NCBI GenBank assembly: GCA_050084515.1
Contig: CM114271.1
Location: forward strand, 25,048,001-25,112,000
Direction: 5' to 3'
DNA length: 64,000 bases
DNA from: Blasia pusilla
Lineage: Eukaryota; Marchantiophyta; Marchantiopsida; Blasiales
Under the pieces are notes generated by a model. The model was not told where the DNA came from. It did no database searches and was given only the letters and a program-made list of their open reading frames with translations. Positions 22,166 through 31,639 of this stretch are shown here, piece after piece. The position numbers and the translations under genes were made by a program. The first letter of the stretch is position 1. Each line of letters begins with the position of its first letter.

Positions 22166-23403
22166 TCATGATGCCTCTAACACTGACGGTAATCTCGTCA
22201 CTCCTGTGGGAAATCCCATCGCTCGCTCTCTCTCATCGGCGTTGGGCTCCATCCACAGCTTAACCCGGTCATCCCAAACCAAGCCACGACCGGCCTCCTT
22301 GTATGCATAGGAAGCGGGAAAACTCACAAACGTGGGCAAGGTTGCCCACGGACTACCTACCCTGTTGACCACAGTCAACGGTGGTCGATCATCGTGCCTC
22401 ACTGCCTATGATCAACGACCTGGATCCAGAATGGAATCCACTAACAAATGGGAGGGGCGCTCCACTCTCGCATACGCCCTCCGTAACACTGCATGGGGCA
22501 CCAAGTTGGTCCACCATAGACGCTGGCGATTTGCTCTAGAACCTACACTCACCATATCCAAGAACACTGTTGGGCCGATCCAAGCAGGAACCTAATGAGC
22601 ACTCGTCACCACCCATGACCTGGAGTCTCCTAAGATTGGCACATTCTCCAGAATGTAGGCTGGAGAATGAGACTGATGCTCTTGCAACTGCCGTAAGATC
22701 CTCAACATCTCCCAAAACAACATGGACCGAGTGTCAGCCAAACCGCTGCCTCGTCCAACACTTGATTGGCCCTGACATGGCCAACCGGAAATGACCAAAT
22801 CAATGGTCCCTACGTGCTCCAAGTCTTGCGTCCCCAGCAACGAAATATCTCTCGGTAGGGAACTCTGGTACCCTTGTACCACAGAAGCAGACAATAAGTC
22901 CGGAAAACGTAGGCATAATTGCGCCACATGTTGTAGTGAGATGCGTCTCACAACATCATCACACTCCATATACAAGTTCTCCTGCACTCGCACTTTTGCC
23001 TGCAAAACAGCAGCTAACCCGGTGCTAATCCCTCCAAAGAGATCTAACACTCGAATACCCTCCTCCGGGATACACCACACAATGGGTGTGGTATCCAATG
23101 GTGTCATTATAGCACTCCCTACTACCTCGGGTTCCTTAGACCCGTCATGCTCTGGTGCAAATGCCTCGCTCCATGCGGTTTGCACGTGCTCATCTGCCAA
23201 TCGTCGAAGCTGCTCAATCGAGCCCACATCGGCACCTCTCCTCGACAGAATGATGCGACTACCATAACACTCCTCTTCATAGAAATGTCAGGAAGGGGTG
23301 TATCCTCTGGATAGACATGTCCCTCAATCAAATCACTAGGCCAACTGATGGCATTGCTAAATGCTGCTAAGGTTGCCACCTCTCCTAGCCGTCGCTCGAT
23401 CAC
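22166..23403 (-). pseudogene. C5 cytosine DNA methyltransferase domain in gypsy pol
   Basis: Transfers a methyl group to cytosine C5 in DNA. Motif order is canonical: motif I GIRVLDLFGGISTGLAAVLQ (residues 57-76 of the frame starting at 23227), motif IV IDLVISGWPCQGQSSVGRG with the catalytic Cys at codon 22775-22777, motif VI YILENVPILGD, a motif VIII-like GSRANRQRLWWTNL in the next segment, and the late ADERERAMGFPTGVT block (22210-22260). LFGGISTGL, ENV and the ERAMGFP..VT ending resemble DNMT3/DRM-type enzymes more than bacterial ones. Frameshifts near 23230 and about 22590-22600, plus stops near 22410-22440, disrupt the gene, but motifs I, IV and VI are on one 211-codon open stretch with intact key residues. 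Confidence 0.92.
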
Positions 23404-23429
23404 TGCACATGTGAATCAAACGGGTAATG

Positions 23430-23907
23430 AGCTAAGACGCCCATCACCTGACTGCCATTCTGGTGTGTAAGACGCTGACTCCTCCCCGTAATCTAGGGAA
23501 AACCCCATCGGGTATAACACTGCTCCACCAACCAAGACGTCCTAGGACTCTGCATTAGTCACTATCGCCTTGGCTCGCACCACGGACTCATCTGTAGGAT
23601 GTCCCAAGCGAATCCTCACCACGACCTCCTGTCGGGTGATATACCGTGTGGTACTTGCTCCACGTAAGGATGTCTGTATCTGAAATGAACAACGCTCCAC
23701 ATTGGCTCTCGTCAAGCCCAATCCTGTGAATGACGCTTTCCCCAACATCAGGGGTTGCGCTCCTAAATCCAACAAGACACGCTGCGGACTAAAAGCTCTA
23801 CCTCCGGAACTCACCAACTGGAAGACCTCTCCTCGGTCATCCAACATCACAACACCAGAAGAAGCCATGGCACTCTCTATCACGGGTCTAGCGGGCATCT
23901 CCGCCAT
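23430..23907 (-). pseudogene. Gypsy retropepsin-like protease
   Basis: The open frame 23542-23907 contains SPQRVLLDLGAQPLMLGKAS at residues 40-59. The D-L-G-A box fits the retropepsin D-T/S-G-A active site with T changed to L, and the downstream GLGLTRANVERCSFQIQTS fits gypsy proteases. Downstream (23430-23540) lies a short conserved linker that is also found, inverted, at 300-430. Confidence 0.8.
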
Positions 23908-23934
23908 CCTAGCATCCGTAGCCTACCATGAATC

Positions 23935-24545
23935 TCACGTGGACGGCTCGAGCATCCGCTCCAAGGGAAGTTCCATCACCTCCTCTGCAATCATCTCTGA
24001 ATGTGATGCAGGAACCCCAACTCCGCGCTCACATTGTGAAGCGGCCAGCTGAAAAGCCTCGGCGGGCGTACCTCCCAACATCATAACATTGGAAGCAGAA
24101 AATAAAGGCGTGCGGTACACAACGGTGGTCGCCCCCAACAATATGCTCGACACATGATCCTCCTGAGCATCAACAATAGAAGTCGTCGTACTCGCTTGTC
24201 CCATCGTCCTCCGTGGTTGCACACCAACAACATTACCAACTCTCCAGCAACTTTGATGAGGATCCATCAATGGGATCCTCATTGCTTCGGACAATGTGAA
24301 AGATTGAGAAAGCCTAGTCTATTTTCAAGCTTCCCCTCGCTGTGGATCCAACTTTGCGGCTGATCCACACGTCACAACTGCGGCGGCCTCCATTTGGGCG
24401 ACCCCGTACATCCAACCAGGATCCTCTATATCTCTAGCTGCTCCATATGATGTCGATGCCACGAATCTGGCATCGGATAACCTCAATGCCATAGCGGCAA
24501 TCTGCTCCTATAGCTGCTGTATCTGGGGGCTGGTATTCTGGCAGG
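23935..24545 (-). pseudogene. Gypsy gag-protease region, 5'-truncated
   Basis: Encodes MSEAMRIPLMDPHQSCWRVG and ends ASHSEMIAEEVMELPLERML, then the protease. Further upstream a frame reads IAAMALRLSDARFVASTS. No capsid motif or zinc knuckle is seen. The sequence upstream of about 24545 is unrelated, so the 5' end is missing. Function as Gag is inferred from position only. Confidence 0.5.
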
Positions 24546-25129
24546 AGAGAGGAGAGGAAGAGAGGAGAGTCTCTCTTCAAAAAAAAGGGCCAAATCCGCC
24601 TCCTCTCTTCAAAACTTTTTGACATATTTGAAATTTTTGTTTGCTTTCAAATTCATGAAATCTTTAGAAGAGAGTATTTAGTGGTCCACATTTGGCCCTA
24701 AAAAAACCTCCTCTTTCCTGGGGGCGAGAAAAAAGGAGACATCATAAGACCACTACAAACATTTTTCCATCACTCTCCATGTGAGCCTAAGTTTCTTAAC
24801 ATTCCCCGTCTCGGTCAACAAAAATCAGTGCCCTTGGTATTTTTGTTGGAGGACCACCCGGATGCCAACCTCTCTTTTTGCAGGGGTTGCCTGCATCATG
24901 GCCTCCCCTAAATTGCCCCATAACCAACTTTTTTTTGGTTATGAATGGTGTCTGCTCAAGACCAACTTTGTGAAATGTGAACACATCAGATGCTAAGGCT
25001 GAGAAACCGAGAAGTTGCACCCCTCCCAACCCATAAGAAAGCTCACCATAAGAAAGGAAAGATTTTTAGAAGTGATTTTCTTCCACCCTGCACCCACGAC
25101 GATCTAACAGGTTGGGAATCCAAAATGGC
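24546..25129. other. No gene recognised
   Basis: AT- and purine-rich sequence beginning with GAGAGGAGAGG-type repeats near 24545. I see no domain or RNA gene. It separates the truncated gypsy from the inverted-repeat locus. Confidence 0.4.
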
Positions 25130-25560
25130 AATCCGACAGGTAGTAGGAATCCTGTACATCTTAGACAAGAAAAGAAGCCTACAACTGGTTTGACGAATGA
25201 AGGGAACGGCAAAAGTCAAGAAGCTCGCCACAATGCGTCGGTTGGTCTCACCGGGATAGAGTCCGATCACTCAAGCAGTCAACCTGTCGGAATGCGACAG
25301 CTTGCCTGTAAATGGTAAAAAAGTTGCAGTGGGCAAAAAGCAAAAAGTTGCAATCCGTCATAATCATACGGGTTGCAGAATTGTAATTCTGAGTAGCTAA
25401 GAGAACACAATCCACAAGTCCAAAAAAATATTCCAGCAAACTTTTACAAACACCATTATGGGACCCTAAAAATCTTGTCCTTTATTACCTTCGAAGGAAC
25501 CTCGGAAATGTACATTTCACCTAGTCTATGATTTCTTCAGCCTCATCATCTACAAATTTA
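25130..25560. repeat. Diverged direct duplicate of 25825-26290
   Basis: Shares the order GTAGTAGGAATCC, AGAAAAGAAGCCTAC, AGAGTCCGATCA, AACCTGTCGGAAT, GTTGCAGTGG and a TGAAATC/TGATTTC...GCCTCATCATC end with the block 25825-26290, about 700 bp further on. Both blocks follow a reading frame on the minus strand, so this may be a duplicated 3' region of the methyltransferase-like gene. Confidence 0.6.
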
Positions 25561-25563
25561 CTC

Positions 25564-25773
25564 CTAACTCTCCTCGGTGACAGTACCAAAGGAATGTCCT
25601 GGGATACAAGTGGCTCCTCTGGCCGATTGTAGACGGGGATCGAAAATGTTGGCGAATTTGAGAGCCTTGGCCCCCCCTAGGTACACCATAACGGTCCCAT
25701 GTAACCTATCTCGAGTCCCACCGCCTTCCTCGGCAAGAGTATACCTTGTACGCGCTCGCAATGTGACACCCAT
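25564..25773 (-). CDS. Hypothetical C-terminal exon
   Basis: Open frame of 69 codons from MGVTLRARTRYTLAEEGGG to GTVTEES; the frame also extends upstream through DIDTW without a start. The corresponding place in the right arm (48400-48451) is cut by CACTA-2. I do not recognise a domain. It lies downstream of the methyltransferase-like gene on the same strand and may be a further exon or a remnant of a tandem copy. Confidence 0.3.
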   Translation of the reverse strand: MGVTLRARTRYTLAEEGGGTRDRLHGTVMVYLGGAKALKFANIFDPRLQSARGATCIPGHSFGTVTEES

Positions 25774-26326
25774 CCAAGTATCAATATCCGCTCCGCCCCG
25801 GTAATACCATTATGGCAATCGCTTGTGTAGTAGGAATCCAATACGCCTCGAGAGAAGAAAAGAAGCCTACGCCTGCCTTTACGAGTTGAGGGGAAGGTGC
25901 CAAGGGAAGAAGCCCACCAGACTGCCTCTTAAGTTGGACCAACAGGGAAAGAGTCCGATCAGGCAACCTGTCGGAATCAGACAGGTTGCCTGGAAGTGGT
26001 AAAAAGAGTGCAGTGGTCAAAAAGTGAAAAGTTGCAAGCAGGAGAACTCCGACGGGTTGCAGTGGTCATAAAGTGAAAAGTTGCAAGCAGGAGAAATCCG
26101 ACGGGTTGCAAAATAGAAGTCCGCGGAGTACATAGACGATCACATTCGAAAAGACAAAAAATGATCACAAGCACCACCATCATTCGAAAAAATCTTCTAC
26201 TTTATATCATCCGAAAAAAGATCGGAACTGTAAATTTGATCTATTCTATGAAATCTTTTGCCTCATCATCAAAAAACTCCCTACTCCAAACATTGCAGTC
26301 AAGCTGGGTCGTTGAGTTCTTTAAAC

Positions 26327-26816
26327 TCACTCGTCATCGTCCGAGAGCTCTTGCAAAATTACTTCCGGCCTTGCCCTCCCGATTTTTGGAATTGTTGGAA
26401 GTGACGATGGAGTCACTACCAAGGGTGGCTCTGGAACCGAGCTCGGCCGGTGGAGAGTTGTATGCCCCAACGAGCCTTTCAGATTCTCGCTTTGCCTCCT
26501 TGCAAAGGGCAAGCGATTCTGCCTTCCTCGAGGCAGAATGTTCTGCCACTTTGCCATGCGCCTTTGATACTTGCCCCTGAAAGTCCCACTAAGTCGAACA
26601 CCAAGTCACCCGGCCTTGAGCGAGCTCGATGAGCGTTGCATCGTGGTGGCGACTTTTCCTTCCTCGTAAGTGGTCTTGTCTTGCATGTAAATTCCGGGGA
26701 ATTGTACAAACTATCTAAGTTGTACCCATCGAGCATGGATCCACAGGATTGTGGATCTTGAACACTGAAATTGTGCTCGGGCGAACGGCGAAGCGATACA
26801 CGTAGGAGTGGTCCAT
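26327..26816 (-). pseudogene. Left copy, last exon: motif-I-like block and acidic C-terminus
   Basis: Begins at ATGGACCACTCCTACG after an AG acceptor (26817). It contains SRPGDLVFDLVGLSGASIKG near 26575-26615. Class-beta methyltransferases have a PGD.VLDPF.GSGTT box here, binding S-adenosylmethionine; proline and phenylalanine of the box are replaced. The C-terminus ends ELSDDDE at 26327. Frame breaks near 26560 and 26720-26750 separate the parts, while the right copy is open across the same stretch. Confidence 0.6.
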
Positions 26817-27376
26817 CTCAGAAATCAAAGACGTTGGAAACAATGTCGAAACTAAAGAAGTCGCCTTGAGAAGATTTTCAATAATCGACTTTGGATCAAC
26901 TTGTCGGAGTCCGACGGGTTGTTTTGTCCGGACCAACCCGTCGCCTTCCGACGGGTTGGTCAGGGACTAAAACAACCCGTCGGGCTCCGTTGTTTTTGTC
27001 CGTGAGCAACCCGTCGGAAGGCGATGGGTTGCTGGCCTAGAGCAGCCCATGCTCGCCTGAGAGCAATCCGTCGCTATCAGACGGGTTGCATCTAAAAACC
27101 AAAAGCAACTGCAACCCGTCAGGTTCCGACGGGTTGCAGGTACACCGCGGTTTTCCCTGTGTATGTGGGAAAGATGCAATCCGTCGGAAACCGACGGGTT
27201 GCTCTCAGCCGAGCATGGGCTGCTCTAAAGCCAGTAGCCCGTCGCCTTCCGACGGGTTGCTCACGGACAAAAAAAACCCAGATTGACACTCATTATACTC
27301 ACTCAACGGAGATGAACACTCATTATACACATCATTAAAATATAATTGAAATTATAGTACAGGAATTGAGCCTTAC
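26817..27376 (-). other. Intron with fold-back palindrome array, left copy
   Basis: Donor CGG|GTAAGG at 27376; acceptor TTTCTGAG at 26817 (the right copy has TTTACAG). Positions 26893-27265 hold about eight palindromes of the CAACCCGTCGG...CCGACGGGTTG type. Confidence 0.7.
26893..27265. repeat. Palindrome array A (left)
   Basis: About eight imperfect palindromes with half-sites GCAACCCGTCGG, at about 26898, 26932, 26973, 27006, 27064, 27110, 27175 and 27238. Their spacers also pair: TTTTGTCCGTGAGC near 26995 with GCTCACGGACAAAA near 27260, and AGCAGCCCATGCTCG near 27040 with CGAGCATGGGCTGCT near 27210. The block 26995-27275 is thus a palindrome of palindromes centred near 27135 (at the 27110 unit). 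The right arm has the counterpart at 46918-47300. Confidence 0.9.
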
Positions 27377-28429
27377 CCGAATCTGACTCGTCGCGGATCG
27401 GAGTGGGTACTCGTTTTTTATGATCCACGATTGCGCGGTCCTCCACTTTAGCGACCTCTTGACGCACTGGAGGTTGAAGAGCTCGTCCTCGCTCCCTCCA
27501 TTCAACACCAAGAAGCAGTCCTTGTCACTCAGATAGGCGTCTGCAAAGGAAAACAAAAGCGCAATCTGGTCATAAGAGAGCGGCACATTCCACTCAGGTA
27601 CCTCGTCCGACGGATTCTCGCCCCAAAGTCGCAACCCCGAGGGCAAATCGGCGATCAAGAGATCCACCGCAACCTCTTCGACCACTCCATTCATCGTCCA
27701 GGCAGCATGCTCGTTTCGTTGGAGCTTCCGTCCCAGCGTTGTCAATTTTTCGATGGCTGGTGTTGACGCTTGAGAACTAAAGCTCTTCAGCTCATCCAGT
27801 AAAGGAGTGAACTGAAGGAGGACGCTTGTCCGGGTCGTTGTTTGTCTGTGTCTTCCCAAGGATGATGGATTGTATTCTCCTTGGGACAACCCGGGCACCT
27901 CTCGCTTCCGCTTCTCCCTAGTCTGCGGACGGCTTGTCGGGGTCTCTATGACCTCAGACTCTGGTGGGGTTTTTTTCGCCAAGGACCTGGTCCAACCCTC
28001 TCTCCCCGCTCGTCCGGAAGATTCCGCCTCTGGCCTTGAATCTTCAGCCTCTCTTTGGGAAGACTCGGCCTCTGAATTTTTCCCTCCCCTTGCCTTGCCT
28101 TTGAGACCCGCTGTGGATTTGTCTTTGGCTGTGCGGATCTTGGAAGCCAACTCAGCTGTCTCGTGGGCCTGCTCTTCTGCATTTCCTCCGAAGAAGTCTT
28201 CAGTGGGATTTAAATTGGGGATGTCGTCTTGTCCCGAGGCCTTTGCATCATGAAGCACTCGTAAATCCTTATCGGTGATGTCTTGTGGTCGTTGAAGTCG
28301 AACCAAATGGGGCAATTCTCCACCTCCCAATCGGACATGTGCTACCCCATCTCCATGTCGTACATGGAGAATGTCTCTGCATGCGGCGGCGAAGCCCACA
28401 ATTTCAAGGCTACCGGTAATTTTCCCCAC
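27377..28429 (-). pseudogene. Left copy, motif-IV-like exon
   Basis: The downstream half reads EEVAVDLLIADLPSGLRLWG (motif IV region at about 27635-27665), then WNVPLSYDQIALLFSFADAY, DCFLVLNGG and KWRTAQSWIIKNEYPL. In class-beta methyltransferases this is the VDLI..DPPY box, followed by a helix with a W..PL start and a G.FLVF strand, then W...W.I. The box is DLPS, not DPPY. A Ser/Glu/Lys-rich low-complexity linker (about 27930-28130) precedes it. The stretch before the linker is better read in another frame (ASPPHAETFSMYDMEMG, then ENCPIWFDFNDHKTSP), implying a frameshift near 28230-28250. Confidence 0.6.
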
Positions 28430-29388
28430 GCACGTGCATTCTTACATTGACGAGGTACCAAGACCATCCGTTGGGCGCTTTTAGTCGAAACAGAATCGCC
28501 GTCTACTCTGTAGATCTCGCTTCTTCTTCGCTTGATCCCGTTTGTTCCCCTCTACTTCTTTGTCAAGCTCGCTGAGGAGGACGCAAACCTTGAACATGGT
28601 CTTGAATCCAGGTTTTTGGTTGGCTTGTCCCGATGTCGTCGAGCCAAACCTCAAATCTCAGAACTTTCAAGGTTTGCTTCATCCGGATGGGCTCTAATCT
28701 TCGAGCTCCGCTTGCACCGCGTCAAGACGGACTTCCCGATAACCCACAACGCGTCCCAGAACGACCATTCGCGTAGCCAGTGCGAGATCACTGGATCGGA
28801 CATACCCGGAGGATGGTGTGCCGCCCTCTTCTGGGCCTCTGAGCCATGGAGACTGATTTTCATCAGTCAGATCCTCCTAAACTCGCTTATGCCGGACAAC
28901 GCAAACCGATGCACGCGATCCAGGGACACTTTCTCCCCAATCCGACCATGCGGATCTTCATCCCTTTTCTGCTGGCGCTTGATAATCGCCTTCAGCTCTT
29001 ATAAAACTCCGGACCAAGTTCGGGGTTGAGAATGTTGGTGTATCGCTGCATCTTGCTCGCCGTGTATTTTGTTGCTGCAGATACTGCAGCTTGGATGAAT
29101 TTGGCGCGCTCAGACGCAGATACCTTCTCCCTCCGCTCCAGCTCCAGTGCAACGCTTTTCTTCGCGGCCTGTATCTTCGACCAGCAAAGGATGGTTACGG
29201 CTGCATCTTGGGAAATAAACTTATTTGCCCAAGTTTTCTTTTTAATATGAGCACCCTTTGCAAGCATCTGATTGACAAGGGCATCGCCCAAGAACCCCCT
29301 GTACTCTCCCGGGTGCGTCGTAAGCACCTTCCTCACCCGGTCGCAGTCCTGGATCCAGTGGTGGGTTACATTCCCCTCCGATACAATC
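28430..29388 (-). pseudogene. Left copy, conserved central exon of unknown function
   Basis: Starts after GTGCAG at 29389 with IVSEGNVTHHWIQDCDRVRK and continues VLTTHPGEYRGFLGDALVN, a basic helical stretch (ELERREKVSASERAKFIQAA) and ILNPELGPEFYK. The right copy continues with LKAIIKRQRKRDEDPHGRIG and GSEAQKRAAHHPPGVSDPMI. I do not recognise the domain. It is upstream of the methyltransferase-like block in the same transcript. Left and right copies differ by frameshifts. Confidence 0.5.
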
Positions 29389-30046
29389 CTGCACATCCAA
29401 ACTCAACCCGTCAAGAAATTACATGGGTTCCTACAACCCGTCGGAGTCCGACGGGTCGTCACACTCAAGGTCGCATTCTAGCAACGAGCTAAATGATGCA
29501 ACCCGTCGGAGTCCGACGGGTTGCTCGACTCGCCGCCTTGTCAGGATGTTTTTTGAAGAATGCAACTCGTCGGACTCCGACGAGTTGTTCGACACACTGC
29601 ATGTTTAGAAGGTTTTTTCCCCAAAGCAACCCGTCGGACTCCGACGGGTTGATTTCGGCCAAAAAAAGTTTCGAGGCAAGCAACCCGTCGGACCTCGACG
29701 GGTTGCTTTGGGGAAAAAACCTTCTAAACCTGCAGTCTGTTAAACAACTCGTCGGAGTCCGACGAGTTGCATTCTTCAAAAAACATCATGACAAGGCGGC
29801 GAGTCGAGCAACCCGTCGGACTCCGACGGTTTGCTTTGGGCCAAAAACTAATTAAATCTGTAGTCAATCAAACAACTCGTCGGAGTCTGTCGAGTTGCAT
29901 TCTTAAAAAAACATCCGAAATAGCGTGCAGTCGAGCAACCCGTCGGAGTCCGACGAGTTGCTTTCGGCAAAAACAAACCTAACCCATTCATCAATCGAGC
30001 AACTCGTCGGAGTCCGACGAGTTGCGTAAGTGTTAAAGATACTCAC
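29389..30046 (-). other. Intron with fold-back palindrome array, left copy
   Basis: Donor GTGAGTATC at 30046 and acceptor GGATGTGCAG at 29389, 658 nt. The same acceptor occurs in the right copy at 45214. Most of the intron is palindrome array B. Confidence 0.65.
29420..30030. repeat. Palindrome array B (left)
   Basis: Ten palindromes, mostly near-perfect, at about 29426, 29498, 29562, 29622, 29679, 29743, 29808, 29870, 29933 and 29998, spaced 57-72 bp. The typical unit has two 13-bp arms (GCAACCCGTCGGA and its complement) around one central base; GCAACTCGTCGGA variants alternate. Spacers pair outward from a centre near 29665, for example GTCAGGATGTTTTTTGAAGA near 29540 with its complement near 29770, so 29498-29835 folds as one nested palindrome. 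Confidence 0.95.
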
Positions 30047-31258
30047 GTGTTCATGGCATGCATTACCATCTCTACCGTCGCCATGTGATGAGGGAATGGG
30101 TGAAGGACCACTGCCTTCACGCATAAATGTGCCTCCAATGAGTTGGGCCGCTCCTCCGCAAACTTGGTCCACGCCATGAACCTGTGATTTCCATCCTAGA
30201 TGAAGAAATGCAGATTCCTCATCCAGCTGAATTCCGTGCCCTCAACTTGCCTTCTGAAATCCTGGTCTCGCATCCTCCAAAATGTGTCGAGCTTTTCCAA
30301 GTCCTCCTCTGTAACCAGAGCTTGGGTTCCATGCTCGTCGTAAGGCTGAACATAGAAGGGAGGAAAGTTGTCGACGTAGGATGTTGTCGCCGCCGATTGT
30401 TTAAGCTTCGCGATGTCCTCGTCGGACTGAATTTCGCGGACGTATTCCATTGTCCGCAATCGGCAGAGTGGAATCCTCGGGGCGTTGTGGCCCTCCATGA
30501 GTGCCATCTGCTTTACCACCTGTCAGAACCGGGACAAGATGAATAAGCTACACTGAATTCCCAATGAATTGCAATTCACATAATTCAAAAAACCCAGATC
30601 CTCTCTTACCCGCTCGAAAATGGGGTCGGTTTCTTGACCAACTAACTTGTCTGAGACAGAAGGTGGCAAATCGACTGGGAACTCGTCGATCCGATAGAGG
30701 TCGATATCCTCCGCCAGGCTTGGAGTCGAGAATGACCGCTCTCCGACTTCTTCGGCCATGTCCACCATCTCCACGCTGGCGGTCCTCATGACCTCGTCGT
30801 CATCGATTTGAAGTGGTGTTGTTTCCACTATGTTGATTGTGTCCCCGGACTTCGTGGGGGACATTTCCCGCATCTCAACACTTGCGGTTGGACGGGCTGG
30901 GCTATCGTCAATGGCTATCGCTTTTTCCCTCCTCGCTTTAGCCAATTATGCCCTCCTCACCGACACGTCCAGACGCTTCTTTTCTCTCTTTTCGTCGGCG
31001 ATCCGTTTCTTCAAGGCCTGCGACGTCTCAGCCTCTACATTCTGTTTATCTAGCGCCTCTTGAACACGTCTCGCAAGAAGCACGATTGTGCATCTCCGCT
31101 TCCCTTTCCCGCTCCTCGATTTCCCGCTGCCTAATTTCATTTGCCGGACGAGGCCCGGGAGAAGCTGACGCAGGAGTCCTAATGGACTTCGGAGTGAAGC
31201 TCCCAGACTTGTTGGCTTGTGATTTTTTCCTTGTCATTTTTTCCAGAAATGCCTCCAC
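30047..31258 (-). pseudogene. Left copy, N-terminal exons 1-3
   Basis: Exon 1 (30610-31258) starts MTRKKSQANKSGSFTPKSIR, is highly charged and coiled-coil-like (EIRQREIEEREREAEMHNR; KKRIADEKREKKRLD) and holds a frameshift near 31100 and a TAA at about 30944. Exon 2 reads MALMEGHNAPRIPLCRLRTM and EEDLEKLDTFWRMRDQDFRR and may end at a GC-type donor (AG|GCAAGT). Exon 3 reads FMAWTKFAEERPNSLEAHLC. No known domain is seen. The right-arm copy has a different 5' exon. Confidence 0.45.
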
Positions 31259-31639
31259 CTATGTCCACGATGAATCCCTTGATCAGTCGCCTTGCTGATG
31301 TCGAGATGGGGAGCTCGAATCGCCTTGAAGGGTAGCTCGAATCGTCCCGCAATCGCTCAGTCGAACCGTCTCGCTGTCGTTCGGTCGAACCGTCTCGCTC
31401 TTGTTCCCTCCTATCAACTCACGATGTGTCGCAGTGTGAAATGCCCCTTCGTATCTGATCAGCTGCTGCAATCCTCTCGCCCCGCCCCAGCCGCACCCGC
31501 GTTTCGCGACGCCCCTGAATCCTCTCGCCGCGCCCCACCCACTTCTCCGCTGCGTCCCCCCCGCCGCGGCTTTTCCCGCCTGCACATTCTCACTTGCATC
31601 CTGCGGCTCCTCCGGCTAATTTCATCCCGCCCCTCCCGT

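Larger units (their letters stand above)
19287..24545 (-). mobile_element. Ty3/gypsy retrotransposon with internal C5 DNA methyltransferase
   Basis: Minus-strand element whose pol carries, from 5' to 3', a retropepsin-like protease, a C5 cytosine methyltransferase, RT, RNase H, integrase and (after the CACTA interruption, at 3127-3708) a PHD finger. It is 5'-truncated: the gag region is short, no CCHC knuckle is visible and no 5' LTR is found, with foreign sequence from about 24546. Stops and frameshifts occur throughout. Gypsy elements with captured C5 methyltransferases have been reported from charophyte algae and dinoflagellates; here the enzyme sits between protease and RT. The element is inactive as seen. 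Confidence 0.9.
25740..30000. repeat. Left arm of a large inverted repeat
   Basis: Matches 44420-48451 in reverse orientation, arm to arm, through a multi-exon gene and its palindrome-rich introns. Landmarks present in both arms include GAACATTCTC/ACATTCTCCATGTACGAC, CCAAGGAGAATA and GGTTTTGG/CGGCGG-type blocks around the exons. The right arm lacks about 415 bp present here (roughly 27945-28360). The arms enclose the rDNA unit. Confidence 0.9.
26327..31258 (-). pseudogene. Multi-exon class-beta DNA methyltransferase-like gene, left copy
   Basis: Minus-strand gene with at least six exons. Predicted parts: charged N-terminus (30610-31258), exon 2 (about 30252-30519), exon 3 (30047-30181), a long exon region (27377-29388) that includes a motif-IV-like block, and a last exon (26327-26816) with a motif-I-like block. 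Splice sites are recognisable: CGG|GTAAGAG and CTGACAG at 30609/30520, AC|GTGAGTATC and GTGCAG at 30046/29389, CGG|GTAAGG at 27376. The order motif IV before motif I is that of class-beta N4/N6 methyltransferases. Both boxes are atypical (DLPS, and DLVGLSG), so activity is doubtful. Frameshifts and stops indicate a pseudogene. A second copy lies in the right arm. Confidence 0.65.

Noticed and set aside
25767-25780. 5S rRNA-like segment (TACTTGGATGGGTG on the minus strand, as in the 5S internal promoter)
   Set aside because: The match is limited to 14 bases, the upstream 5S body is not recognisable, the right-arm copy has lost one base, and the segment lies in an open reading frame. No 5S gene is seen in the spacer.
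29489-29982. Open frames with ATRRTPTSC and NPSDSDGL repeats as possible secreted repeat proteins
   Set aside because: They are translations of the palindromes in several frames on both strands and lie within an intron.
29420-30030. CRISPR array (regular short repeats with spacers)
   Set aside because: The units are palindromes with related, mirror-image spacers, they vary in sequence, lie in eukaryotic introns, and there are no cas genes.
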